DNA from: Pedobacter sp. KBW06
GTDB lineage: Bacteria > Bacteroidota > Bacteroidia > Sphingobacteriales > Sphingobacteriaceae
Direction of reading: 5' to 3'
Length of the DNA stretch: 64,000 bases
Assembly (NCBI RefSeq): GCF_003852525.1
Contig: NZ_QAJL01000005.1
Span: forward strand, 817,230-881,229
The notes below the pieces were generated by a model. That model did not search any database and was not told the origin of the DNA. It saw only the letters and a program-made list of their open reading frames with translations. The position numbers were made by a program, and so were the translations under genes. Shown here piece by piece: positions 27,105 to 36,550 of this stretch; positions within the stretch are counted from its first letter, which is position 1, and every line of letters starts with the position of its first letter.

Positions 27105-29018
27105 ATGGAAAATCAAAATTCAGCCCAACTCGGCTGTACGCATTGCGCATGCAACAACCCCATGTGGAACATCCTCGAAGAGGAATTATTTCATCCCGAA
27201 AAGATCTTAAAAACTGCTGAAGGATTAACCCATCAGATCCATGCGGAAGCCTTATCGCTGGTCATTTCAGGAGGTACCATCCGGCCACTTACCGACGGAA
27301 AAATGGATAATGTCGAAGCCATCGGCATTCACCATGGCAAAGTCATCGCTACCGGCAGCAAAGCGGCAGTGGAAGCGGAAATGCAAAAAAAAGGCATCGC
27401 CTTCGAATTTAAACAGCTTCAGGATGCAGAGGTATTGCTCCCTGGATTTATCGACCCGCATGTTCACATCGTGCCGACTGCCCTACTGATGGGCTGGATG
27501 GATTTGGGCAGGTTTGATAACCAGAAGTTAAAACCAGAATATAATGAACAAACGATTGGTGTAATCATCAACAAGGAACGGACAGGCCCTAACCGGGAGA
27601 AATACGATAAAGGAAACTGGCTGCTGGGCAAAGGGGCTGATCCGGCATTGATGCCTTTCGTGCACGATCCCAAGGCGGCGAACGGTATTGGCCTCACTAC
27701 TTTTACCTGCGATTCGTTAGACGAAATCGTCAAAGATGTGCCCCTGATGATGCTGAGTGCCTCCATGCATACCGCTTACGTAAACACCAAAGCGATGCAG
27801 CTCACCTACGACCATACTCCCGAGATCCACAACAAGATGACTTTCGAAGAATACAAAGCAAGTAATCACGGACAACTGCAGGAAGGTGTCGGAATGGAAC
27901 CTGCATTAAAGACCATTCCCCTATCCCAGCTTTCAGAAATGGTGATTGGCTGTTTCTCTCACCTGAAAACCTTCTTTGAGGAAGCCAACAAACGCGGTCA
28001 TACCTTCCTCTATGATGCCGGAATGAACGATGCTTTCAAAAGTCTGCTTAAGATCTACCTTCATTTTTACCCGAATAACATCCGCATTGGTGCGGCAAAG
28101 ATGTGCAGTTCACAAGCTGACGCCGATAAACTAAAGCAATATGAACCGGTTACCGAATACTCAGATGTATATTATGGAAACGCAAAAATCATCTCTGATG
28201 GCTCTAACCAGGGCTTAACCGGATACCAGTCAGAACATTATTGCTGTCTGCCGGATTCCAAAGGGAAATTTAATTTTACCGCAGATGGAGATCCGGAACC
28301 GGTCGAAGTTCCGGCACCATACAAAGAACTCCTGAATACCGTTGCCATAAAAAAAGGCTGGCCACTCATGACCCATGCCAACGGAGATCAGGCCATCAAC
28401 TTTACCATTCAGGTATATGATGAGCTGATCAAAACCCAAACAGGCACTCCGGTAAGACACCGGATAGAACACGCCTCTTTGCTTTCAGATCAAAATATTA
28501 AAGACATAAAAAGACTGGAAATCCTGCCAAGCTTCCTGATCGGGCACGTTGGATACTGGGGTTATGCTTTCCGTGATGCCATATTCGGAGAGAAAGCAGA
28601 AATTCTGGACCGCTGTAAATCCGCACTTGATGCAGGTATAAAGATATCTTTACATACTGATTGCGAAGTCACCCAGCTTGGCCCCCTACGCATGATGGAA
28701 CAATCCATTACCAGAATCATGGAAGCAGCACCAGGCAATCCTGAGGAGAATGTCCTGAATGCGGCAGAATGTATCAGTCCGGAGCAGGCCCTGCGTACGG
28801 TAACCACCGATGCAGCATACCATTGCTACGCTGAAAAATGGGTAGGTTCCCTGGCCGTCGGACATTTTTCAGATTTTGTAATCCTGCAACAAGACCCCTT
28901 GCACCTGGAATCGAATTACATGCAAATGCGCGACATCAAGGTTCTGGAAACATGGAAAGGTGGAGTAATGGTGTATCAGCTCCCGGTTCCTGAACAGGTA
29001 AGCCTGGTTAACGACTAA
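27105..29018 (+). CDS. Amidohydrolase family protein (YtcJ-like)
   Basis: 637-residue cytoplasmic metal-dependent hydrolase of the amidohydrolase superfamily, YtcJ-like branch (Amidohydro_3). The HxH metal motif is at His119/His121 in GFIDPHVHIVP. Later ligand regions are MTHANGDQAI, RIEHASLLS and SLHTDCEVTQLGP. The C-terminal composite beta domain returns in KWVGSLAVGHFSDFVIL. The first about 35 residues (CTHCACNNPMWN) form a cysteine-containing extension seen in some relatives. The substrate is unknown; such enzymes cleave amide or ester bonds in small molecules. It is convergent with a second, unrelated amidohydrolase at 29069. Confidence 0.88.
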   Translation: MENQNSAQLGCTHCACNNPMWNILEEELFHPEKILKTAEGLTHQIHAEALSLVISGGTIRPLTDGKMDNVEAIGIHHGKVIATGSKAAVEAEMQKKGIAFEFKQLQDAEVLLPGFIDPHVHIVPTALLMGWMDLGRFDNQKLKPEYNEQTIGVIINKERTGPNREKYDKGNWLLGKGADPALMPFVHDPKAANGIGLTTFTCDSLDEIVKDVPLMMLSASMHTAYVNTKAMQLTYDHTPEIHNKMTFEEYKASNHGQLQEGVGMEPALKTIPLSQLSEMVIGCFSHLKTFFEEANKRGHTFLYDAGMNDAFKSLLKIYLHFYPNNIRIGAAKMCSSQADADKLKQYEPVTEYSDVYYGNAKIISDGSNQGLTGYQSEHYCCLPDSKGKFNFTADGDPEPVEVPAPYKELLNTVAIKKGWPLMTHANGDQAINFTIQVYDELIKTQTGTPVRHRIEHASLLSDQNIKDIKRLEILPSFLIGHVGYWGYAFRDAIFGEKAEILDRCKSALDAGIKISLHTDCEVTQLGPLRMMEQSITRIMEAAPGNPEENVLNAAECISPEQALRTVTTDAAYHCYAEKWVGSLAVGHFSDFVILQQDPLHLESNYMQMRDIKVLETWKGGVMVYQLPVPEQVSLVND

Positions 29019-29035
29019 AACATATCCCTCATTTT

Positions 29036-29066
29036 AAGATATCCGGTGTAAGATGCCGGATATCTT
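29036..29066. terminator. Bidirectional hairpin terminator candidate
   Basis: A perfect 11-bp stem (AAGATATCCGG at 29036-29046 and CCGGATATCTT at 29056-29066) between two convergent amidohydrolase genes. The flanking T/A runs are short (ATTTT before the left arm), so efficiency is uncertain. Confidence 0.7.
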
Positions 29067-29068
29067 GC

Positions 29069-30310
29069 TTACCAGCGCGTTCTGCCGCCAATTCCATTCA
29101 GGTCATAAACCACCCTGCCTGCCCTCAGTGTCAGTTCACATTCCAGTTTTTTATCGATTTTCACAGGATATCCCACATGGTCAAATAGCCCAAAATCTCC
29201 TTTCCTGATGCTAAAAATCGCGATATCGGCCTCCGAGCCCTTAGATAAATTACCCAGCTCTTTCCGCCGGATGGCCTTTGCCGCATTAACCGTCGTGGCT
29301 TTGATCACGCTTTTCAAATCCATTCCTATCGCCATAAATTTAGCCATCGTGGTCAGCAAATCTTTCATTGCATAGTTGACACTTCCTGCATGAAGGTCCG
29401 TACTGATGACGTCAGGAAAAAAACCGTCTTTTGCGGCAGGGATGGCCTGCGAGAAGGCAAAACTGATGCTGCCATGTCCCACATCAAACAGGATTCCCTT
29501 TTTACGGGCTTCCCAAACAAAAGGTTTGATCTTTTTCGTGGTCAGATTCATGATGGATTCCCGTCCATCCAGCTGTCCGAAACAATGGGTAAAAATATCG
29601 CCCGAACGGAGGTGTTTCAAAAACAGTTCTTCGAGCGACAAAGCCGGTCTGCTCATACCGAAATCCACCATTACCGGAAGTCCGCCGGCAAGCTTAGCCG
29701 CCTCCACAGCACGATCGGTCGGCGTCCAGTTGTGTCCAATATAATGTGCGAGCTTAATCCCGACAATAAATTCGCTGTATTGCTTCGCCATTCTGGCCGA
29801 GGCAACAGGATCCATATCCTTCAGCTCCTGCTCATAAGCAGTCCTCATCCCCTCGCCCACAATATTTAGAAAGGCAAGCACACGCGTTTTCGACTGGTCA
29901 ATGGTCTGGCTCTTGAAGAGCGGGAAGTTACGCCAACCCGAACTCCCCGCATCAACCACCGTTGTCACACCATTCCTAAAACTAAAAGCATCCGCTGGCA
30001 GCGAAAGCGTGCCATTTGCGTATTCATTTCCTGATTTCGTCCCGTTAAAATGATGGGTATGAATGTCTAACAATCCTGGCGTCACATACAGGCCTTTGGC
30101 CTGGATGATCCGTCCAGCTACTTTTGTATCTATATTTTTGGCAATCTTTACAATTTTCCGGCCCTGGATCGCGATGTCCATCACGCCATTGAGCTGGTTT
30201 GCAGGATCAATTATATGCCCTCCCTTAATCACAACAGAGTAAGGCTGCGCAGCTAAACTAAAGGACCAGAAGGCCGCTAACGCGATAATAATGAAGGATT
30301 TTATATTCAT
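29069..30310 (-). CDS. Amidohydrolase/deacetylase family metallohydrolase, exported
   Basis: 413 residues from the ATG at 30310, chosen because it gives a clean signal peptide (MNIKSFIIIALAAFWSF...LAAQ). A longer frame starts at 30349. Superfamily metal ligands are visible: HTHH (in LLDIHTHHFNG), the lysine of VGIKLAHY as the likely carboxylated bridge, His in DIFTHCFGQ, His in FDVGHGSISF and Asp in VISTDLHAGS. The closest pattern is the dihydroorotase-like deacetylase group (EF_0837/AHA_3915 type). It follows susD by about 55 bp and is the last gene of the second ECF/SusCD series. It would therefore act on the imported compound in the periplasm, possibly by removing an acyl or carbamoyl group. 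The substrate is unknown. Confidence 0.87.
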   Translation of the reverse strand: MNIKSFIIIALAAFWSFSLAAQPYSVVIKGGHIIDPANQLNGVMDIAIQGRKIVKIAKNIDTKVAGRIIQAKGLYVTPGLLDIHTHHFNGTKSGNEYANGTLSLPADAFSFRNGVTTVVDAGSSGWRNFPLFKSQTIDQSKTRVLAFLNIVGEGMRTAYEQELKDMDPVASARMAKQYSEFIVGIKLAHYIGHNWTPTDRAVEAAKLAGGLPVMVDFGMSRPALSLEELFLKHLRSGDIFTHCFGQLDGRESIMNLTTKKIKPFVWEARKKGILFDVGHGSISFAFSQAIPAAKDGFFPDVISTDLHAGSVNYAMKDLLTTMAKFMAIGMDLKSVIKATTVNAAKAIRRKELGNLSKGSEADIAIFSIRKGDFGLFDHVGYPVKIDKKLECELTLRAGRVVYDLNGIGGRTRW

Positions 30311-30364
30311 TCCGGAGTTTAGTTTACTGTTCACAACCTTATCTTTCATATAGAGAGCGGGGTA

Positions 30365-31897
30365 TTAGGGGCGGTCCCACCAAATTCTGGTGAGCAAATC
30401 ATCAGGTCCTTGCCGGGCAACTACAGCATTGTAATTTTCGGCATTCAGGTTTTGTTCACTAACCGGATACTGCATTCTTCTGAAAATCTTTCCACCGGTA
30501 GCATTTCCGATATAATTATTGGGGATAAGTGCCGGATAACCCGTACGGCGATAGCTGGAAAACACTTCCTGCGCGTCCGGGAATACGCCAACCCAGAACT
30601 GGGTATAAATCTGTTCCATCTGACTGGCAAATGGAGCAGAAGTCGCCAGACGATGGTATTTGATATAGGTCTGGATCTGGTTGGTACTGATCACACCACC
30701 AGCCCCAAACAGGCTCCATTGTCGCATCGCTGCAGCAATCCCGTTTTCATACATCACGCTTGCCGACGCTCCGTTGTACCATCCCCGCAAAGCGGCCTCA
30801 GCCAGCAGAAATGAAGTTTCTGCATTTGTCAGGAGCAAAAAGTCGTTGTTCAGTCGCAGGACCGTATTGGGGTTTGGTTCCGAAAACGTCACAAAATTAG
30901 CAGGCTTTGAATTCAGGCTTGCCGGCATTCCTTTTTGAATGGCCGATGTTGTGTCCGGAACTCCCTTAACCCATACTACCGATACCACAGCCAGGCGTGG
31001 ATCTTTTTCATTTCTCAGATAGCTGATAAACGATTCCTGGTATTTACCACCTTCCGGATTTTCGTCTCCCCCACCTCTGGAATAGTCCCATGTCCAGAAC
31101 CGGAATGAAAAGGGGCTTTTATTAATGTCCTGACCATCCCTTACGTAATTCGACATTTTGGCGATATCAGCATCAACAGTAATAACCCCACCTGCAATTG
31201 CCTTTTTTGCCCAGGTTTCTGCCAATGCCGGATCTACCTTCGTCATCCGCATGGCGAGGCGGAGCATCAGGGAATAGGCAAATTTCTTCCATTTCAGGAC
31301 ATCCCCGCCGTAGATCAGATCTGCGCTTCCGAAATTAGGCTTGCCAGGGTCTAAACCTGCAGCGGCCTGCTCCAGCTCTTTCAGCAAATCTGCGTAAATG
31401 TCCTTTTGCGGGTCGTATTTGGGTTTATAAATGGCATCTGTATAACCTCTAACTGCATCGAAATAGGGAATATCCCCATAAAGATCTGTCACCCTGCTGA
31501 AACAATAAGCCCGCCATATTCTCGACATTGCAAGATGGTTAACCTGATCCGGATTACCCGTAACGGCGGTAACTACCTGTGTAATTTCGTTGATTTCTGC
31601 CCTGTAGGCAACGTCAAAAACCTGCCAGGTCTGCTGGATCTGGGAAAGGACGTACTTAGAGCCGAAGCCATTCACGTCGTTAAAAGTGGTGGTATATTGC
31701 ATCGTTCCCTGCAAAAGATGGAGCAAATTACGTGTTCCATCCAGCTGGGCCCTGGTAAATACGAAGGCTGGAGTGAGTGTTGGAGAAGAATTTGGATCGG
31801 TATTCAATTCTTCGAAGCCTTTATCGCAGGACTGCAGCAGCGAACTGGCCAGCAAGGATAAAATCAAAAATCTGCTATAGTATTTTTTTATGTTCAT
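30365..31897 (-). CDS. SusD-like surface lipoprotein (SusD/RagB superfamily, second subgroup)
   Basis: 510 residues with a lipoprotein signal (LILSLLASSLLQSC) followed by DKGFEELNTDPN, the usual opening of the SusD_2 subgroup. Helical TPR-like segments (MSRIWRAYCFSRVTDLYGDIPYFDA; KWKKFAYSLMLRLAMRM) and NAETSFLLAEAALRGW support the family. This is the ligand-capturing partner of the SusC encoded 25 bp upstream. This subgroup often accompanies receptors for peptides or small molecules rather than polysaccharides, which would agree with the amidohydrolase downstream; that is inference. Confidence 0.93.
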   Translation of the reverse strand: MNIKKYYSRFLILSLLASSLLQSCDKGFEELNTDPNSSPTLTPAFVFTRAQLDGTRNLLHLLQGTMQYTTTFNDVNGFGSKYVLSQIQQTWQVFDVAYRAEINEITQVVTAVTGNPDQVNHLAMSRIWRAYCFSRVTDLYGDIPYFDAVRGYTDAIYKPKYDPQKDIYADLLKELEQAAAGLDPGKPNFGSADLIYGGDVLKWKKFAYSLMLRLAMRMTKVDPALAETWAKKAIAGGVITVDADIAKMSNYVRDGQDINKSPFSFRFWTWDYSRGGGDENPEGGKYQESFISYLRNEKDPRLAVVSVVWVKGVPDTTSAIQKGMPASLNSKPANFVTFSEPNPNTVLRLNNDFLLLTNAETSFLLAEAALRGWYNGASASVMYENGIAAAMRQWSLFGAGGVISTNQIQTYIKYHRLATSAPFASQMEQIYTQFWVGVFPDAQEVFSSYRRTGYPALIPNNYIGNATGGKIFRRMQYPVSEQNLNAENYNAVVARQGPDDLLTRIWWDRP

Positions 31898-31922
31898 GGT
31901 ATACCTTCTTAAGCGTTTATAA

Positions 31923-34900
31923 TTAAAATCTAACCATCAGGTTGAGTCCGAAACTCCTTGTTCTCGGCAATCCGAGAGACTCGAAACCCTGAGTCACCCC
32001 ATTGGTATAGCTCGACTCGGGATCGAAATTTTTAGTCTTCCGGTACAGGATAAACAGGTTCCGTGCAACAAATGAAACCGATGCACCCTCTACCTTTGCT
32101 GCTTTCAGCAGTTTTGCAGGAAGGTTATAGCTCAGGATCACCTGCCTTAATTTTACAAATCCCGCATCATGAACAAACAATTCGGCGTACCTCCTGGTAT
32201 TGTCATAGTAGTTGGGTACGTCCTTAACAGGAACGAGATAGGAATAGGGACTTCCATCCTGTTTTACACCTGTTAACTGTAAGCCGTTTTCCCTTCCGGG
32301 CAAGGTGCTTTTCATCAATCCCATGCGTGTCGCATAAATCTCCATCACGGAGAACACTTTGTTGCCGAATTTTCCGTCGATCAATACATTCAGGGAGAAA
32401 TTTTTATATTTAAAATCGTTGGAAATCCCCATGGTGAGCGGAGCTACCCCATTGCCAAGATATTGCAGACTAGAGATGACCGGTTGGTTATCAGTACCAA
32501 AAATCACATTGTTACTGGCATCTCTGGCCATGCGGGTCCCGACAATCGCACCGTAGGGCTTACCAAGCACATTATTGATATAGGCCCATGTATTTACAGT
32601 TGTTCCCAATTGAATCTGCGTTAAACCTTCAGCCAGCTTAACGACTTCATTTTTGTTATAGGCCACATTGTAACTCACATTCCAGCTGAAATCGTTTGAC
32701 CTGACAGGTGTTCCGTTCAGCAGCAATTCCACTCCTTTATTGCTCAGTTCCCCGATATTTAAAATCACGTTATTATAGCCCGTCGTTCCTGAAAGTGTCG
32801 TTTGCACAATATCATTTGTCGTTTTGCGATCGTACAAGGTCAGATCAATTCCCAAACGGTTGTTAAAGAACCTGGCTTCAAACCCTGCCTCAAGTGTGGT
32901 AGAGGTATAAGGTTTCAGGTCTTTATTGGTGATGTTGAGGCTGGACACGTTTTGAATGGTCGCTCCGGTACTGGGGCTAATGGTAAAAGCCTGGTTAATC
33001 TGATAAGGATTGGGTGCACCGCCCCCTACTTGTGCCCAGGACGCCCTCAACTTCGCGAAATTTACGACTTCCGGTAATTTTAATGCCTCAGAAAGCACAA
33101 AACTTCCACCTACCGAAGGGTAAAACAAGGTGTTGTTCTTAGGGCTTAAAGTAGAAAACCAGTCCTGCCTCCCGGTAACGGTCAGATAAGCAATACTCCT
33201 AAAACTCAAATCGGCAGAACCCATAAATGAGTTGATCGCCGTTCTGTTATTTGTAGGAATCGTCGCTATGGTGGCATTGGTAGAACTGTAAAAGTTAGGA
33301 ATCACAAAACTGGTCCCCTGTATATTGATTTGGTTATATACTGCCCTTTGCTGGTTCCCGCCAACAAAAGCGGTAAGGTTAAAATCCTTGCCCAGCTTGC
33401 CATTGTAGTTCAAACTGAGCAAACCGTTTGTTTCAGAGGCATCCACTTTCAGCTCATTTAACGGCAGCGGAGAAGGGTAAAGCGTTCCTGTTGGGGTAAT
33501 ATAAGCATAGTCGTAATTGTAAAAATCACGACTTACGGTTCCCTTCACAGAGAGGTTTTTTAGGATTTCGTAAGTAATTGCGGCCTGGGCAATCGTTCTG
33601 TTTCGGGTATCATTTTGTTTAAACTTGTTGACTACAAAATAACTGTTGGTCGCAACCTTGGCATCGTTCCAATCTATTTCAGTGCCATTATTGTCAAAAC
33701 CTGGTTTTAACCAGCGAATATCTGCGGTATTCGCGATCATATAAGGACTCCAGTTGGGATTCCCAAAAGCATCTCCGGCATTGGCCCTGTTTTTCCCTTT
33801 TTCAATATTATATTGAACGAGGGCCTCAAAGCTCACACGTTTACCCATTTTACCATTCACACTCAGGTTGCCTCCCTGACGGTGATAGCTGCTGTTTGGC
33901 AAAATGCTCCGGCTGTTCAGGTCGGCAAGAGAAAATCGATAAGCCAGGTTCTCTGTCCCTCCCGTAAAGGCCAGGGTATTTGTAAAATTGGTACCTGTGC
34001 GGTAAAAATGCTTGATATTGTCCTTCTGCGCGGAGTAAGGATGCTCATTTCCGTCCATCCCGATATAAGCCGAACCATCTATTTTAGCACCCCAGGACCG
34101 CCTTCCACTGATTATCGCATCATTTTTTGTGAGGGGCTTAGCGCCCAGAATACCTTGTCCATATTCATATTGCCAATCGGGTAAAACGGTAGGAGTCTCG
34201 GCGGTAAAAGTTCCATTGTACTCTATCCCGATCCCCCTTTGGGCTTTCCCTTTTTTTGTCGTAATCAGGATCACCCCGTTTGCAGCCCTGGCACCATATA
34301 ATGCAGCGGCAGTACCACCTTTCAACACACTGATCGACTCGATATCATCCGGATTGATGCTGGAAATCCCATCCCCACGGTCTACGTTTCCAATCCCCCC
34401 GCTTGTAATTGCACTGCCCCCTGGAACAGAATTTTCCAGTGGCATTCCGTTGATCACGTACAAAGGCTGGTTTCCTCCTGATAAGGAGCCGTTACCGCGG
34501 ATTACGACACGGCTCGAACCTCCCGGTCCGGTAGAAATCCCCGCTGCATTTACCCCGGCCACCTTACCGATCAGGGCATTGGCCACATTGTTTTCCCTTG
34601 CCTGGGTAAACTCATCTCCTTTCACTTCCGTTACAGAATAAGCCAGCGCCCTTCTGGAACGGGTCACGCCCAATGCGGTAATTACCACATCACTCAAAAC
34701 ATTTGCATTCTCCTGAAGCTTCACATCGATTGTTTTTCGTCCGTTTACACGGATTTCCTGGCTAAGAAACCCAACACTGCTAAACACGAGGATACTTTGT
34801 TCATCGGGTACTTTTATGTTGTATTGACCGGAGGTATTGGTCATAGAACCTCCGGTTCCTCCTTTCACTTTTACACTCACCCCGGGCATCACCATTCCGC

Positions 34901-35321
34901 CCTGGTCGGTCACCACACCAGTCACCGGAAATTCAGCTGGCTTCTTTACTTCAGGTTTCTGCATTGCTTTTTTCCGGATCAGGATCACGTCGTCGCTTAC
35001 ACTATAGTCCATCCCTACAGGGTTTAAAATGCGCTGAAGCACCTGGCCTAATTTTTCACTTTTTACATCGATACTGATCTCCTGATCTGTAACAATATCA
35101 TGATTAAAGACAAAGCTGATCTTTGTCTGCCTGTTGATTTTCTTAAACACCTCTTTCAAAGGCATATCACTGACTTTCAATGAAATAATCATATCCAGAT
35201 ATTGCGAAGGTTCAGACCTGGCCTGAAGATTTAATGCACAAAGTATTGGAATCATGATGATCACCGATATTCTTTTCGCCCTGCTAAACAGATGGCGAAA
35301 GCATAATGCTTTTTTTGTCAT
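31923..35321 (-). CDS. SusC/RagA family TonB-dependent receptor with STN signalling domain
   Basis: 1132 residues from the ATG at 35321 (MTKKALCFRHLF...); an open frame continues to 35384 but the extra residues look like leader sequence. The order is signal sequence (ISVIIMIPILCALNLQA), STN domain (about 45-95, LKEVFKKINRQTKISFVFNHD), carboxypeptidase-like sandwich (about 125-195), plug (DDIESISVLKGGTAAALYGARAANGVILITTKKG) and barrel ending in FGLNLMVRF. It is a TonB-energised importer and signal transducer with the FecR (35514) and ECF sigma (36551) genes upstream. It is unrelated in detail to the 19431 receptor, so it handles a different ligand. Confidence 0.95.
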   Translation of the reverse strand: MTKKALCFRHLFSRAKRISVIIMIPILCALNLQARSEPSQYLDMIISLKVSDMPLKEVFKKINRQTKISFVFNHDIVTDQEISIDVKSEKLGQVLQRILNPVGMDYSVSDDVILIRKKAMQKPEVKKPAEFPVTGVVTDQGGMVMPGVSVKVKGGTGGSMTNTSGQYNIKVPDEQSILVFSSVGFLSQEIRVNGRKTIDVKLQENANVLSDVVITALGVTRSRRALAYSVTEVKGDEFTQARENNVANALIGKVAGVNAAGISTGPGGSSRVVIRGNGSLSGGNQPLYVINGMPLENSVPGGSAITSGGIGNVDRGDGISSINPDDIESISVLKGGTAAALYGARAANGVILITTKKGKAQRGIGIEYNGTFTAETPTVLPDWQYEYGQGILGAKPLTKNDAIISGRRSWGAKIDGSAYIGMDGNEHPYSAQKDNIKHFYRTGTNFTNTLAFTGGTENLAYRFSLADLNSRSILPNSSYHRQGGNLSVNGKMGKRVSFEALVQYNIEKGKNRANAGDAFGNPNWSPYMIANTADIRWLKPGFDNNGTEIDWNDAKVATNSYFVVNKFKQNDTRNRTIAQAAITYEILKNLSVKGTVSRDFYNYDYAYITPTGTLYPSPLPLNELKVDASETNGLLSLNYNGKLGKDFNLTAFVGGNQQRAVYNQINIQGTSFVIPNFYSSTNATIATIPTNNRTAINSFMGSADLSFRSIAYLTVTGRQDWFSTLSPKNNTLFYPSVGGSFVLSEALKLPEVVNFAKLRASWAQVGGGAPNPYQINQAFTISPSTGATIQNVSSLNITNKDLKPYTSTTLEAGFEARFFNNRLGIDLTLYDRKTTNDIVQTTLSGTTGYNNVILNIGELSNKGVELLLNGTPVRSNDFSWNVSYNVAYNKNEVVKLAEGLTQIQLGTTVNTWAYINNVLGKPYGAIVGTRMARDASNNVIFGTDNQPVISSLQYLGNGVAPLTMGISNDFKYKNFSLNVLIDGKFGNKVFSVMEIYATRMGLMKSTLPGRENGLQLTGVKQDGSPYSYLVPVKDVPNYYDNTRRYAELFVHDAGFVKLRQVILSYNLPAKLLKAAKVEGASVSFVARNLFILYRKTKNFDPESSYTNGVTQGFESLGLPRTRSFGLNLMVRF

Positions 35322-35395
35322 ATATTTGAAATAGTTATAGTAATTGTCATGTCTTTTAAAGACTGCTATGATTGATTTGAGCAAAGCTCAGATAG

Positions 35396-35432
35396 AGGTC
35401 GGATGTGCTGGTACCACATTCGACCTTTTTTT
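35396..35432. promoter_or_regulatory. Hairpin with poly-T flank between fecR and susC (second copy)
   Basis: Arms AGGTCGGATGTG (35396-35407) and CACATTCGACCT (35415-35426) pair over 12 bp with one G-U, loop CTGGTAC, followed by seven T on the plus strand (35426-35432). In the susC mRNA sense it is an A-run then a hairpin about 75 nt ahead of the start codon. It has the same architecture and a related stem sequence to 23011-23048, in the same position of a separate operon. Confidence 0.7.
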
Positions 35433-35513
35433 AAAGGCGATCTTTTTTCCTATAGGCGAGAATATTTGGTTAGTAGTTTGGTTAATTGTTGGTCTGGTAT
35501 CTTCAAGCCATCA

Positions 35514-36485
35514 TCAATAAATGATGTAAGTATTGTTCCACAGTTTATACCTCGTATGGCTCTGTTTGGTAACTGCGTTCAATATCACGGGTAATGTTTT
35601 ATCCTGAAAAATTGCGGTAATCCGCGGAATCGATGCGCCGGGAATGGCGATCTTAATCCTGACCCCGAATTTATTGCTCAGCTTTAAGGCACAATCCCTC
35701 AGGCTCAGGTCTTCAAAGATCATTTTGCCATCAATCCAGCAGATCACGTCTTCCGGATTGGCAAAACGGGATAAGCGAAATCCGTCTTTATCATTAGCAG
35801 CTGTTTCCCCGGGGTTCAGCACTACCGAACGCTTACTTTGCTGGTCCTGCACCTTCACCTTTCCGGTAAGTACGGAAACATCGGCCGGCTGGTCATTACC
35901 ATAAGCATTTACAGTAAAGCTGGTGCCCAATACCTGGGTTTTCAATTTGCCCGAATGAACAATGAATGGCTTTTCTACATTCTGGGCCACCTGGAAGTAG
36001 GCCTCTCCTGTTAAATAAACTTCACGTGTTTGTCCGCGGAACTTTTTTGGATACCGTAAATCACTGTTGGCATTCAGGGTCACCTTTGTACCATCCTCCA
36101 GGACAACTACTCCGGTTTTACCGGAGGCAACATGAAGACTGGCCTGTCCGAAGCGATGATACATGGAGTCCTTGTCCAGCACCTGCTGCCCAACCAATCC
36201 GGCAAACAGGAGGACACACAGCACAGCGGCGTATTTGAGCCAGACCGTGGTCTGGGAAGTTAATTTTCTTTGTGGAAGTGCTGCCGGTTTGACCTCATTC
36301 CAGCTGAGCGTATAAGGCAATGGCTGCTCCTTAGCATAATCCCAGTTCAGCCGCATCGCCTCGTCCATACTTTCCAGATTACCGGTCGTTTTGATCAGAT
36401 GAATAAATTCATCGAACTCTTCCCGACTGCAGTTGTTGTCGAGATATTTGGTAAAAAGGGTTGAAATTCTTTGATTCGTCTCCAT
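35514..36485 (-). CDS. FecR family anti-sigma factor / regulator
   Basis: 323 residues from the ATG at 36485 (METNQRISTLF...); the frame extends 9 codons further to 36512 without support. The cytoplasmic N-terminal part has KYLDNNCSREEFDEFIHLI. One membrane helix lies around residues 77-97 (WLKYAAVLCVLLFAGLVGQQV). The periplasmic FecR domain contains GTKVTLNANSDLRYPKKF and GEAYFQVA. The C-terminal DUF4974-type domain has LRDCALKLSNKFGVRIKI. It links the STN domain of the downstream SusC to the ECF sigma factor encoded 65 bp upstream. Confidence 0.93.
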   Translation of the reverse strand: METNQRISTLFTKYLDNNCSREEFDEFIHLIKTTGNLESMDEAMRLNWDYAKEQPLPYTLSWNEVKPAALPQRKLTSQTTVWLKYAAVLCVLLFAGLVGQQVLDKDSMYHRFGQASLHVASGKTGVVVLEDGTKVTLNANSDLRYPKKFRGQTREVYLTGEAYFQVAQNVEKPFIVHSGKLKTQVLGTSFTVNAYGNDQPADVSVLTGKVKVQDQQSKRSVVLNPGETAANDKDGFRLSRFANPEDVICWIDGKMIFEDLSLRDCALKLSNKFGVRIKIAIPGASIPRITAIFQDKTLPVILNAVTKQSHTRYKLWNNTYIIY

Positions 36486-36550
36486 TCTTAACGGTCGTTT
36501 CCATAAAGACACAGCAAAACGACGAACAGACTAATCCGTTTGAAAAAAAA

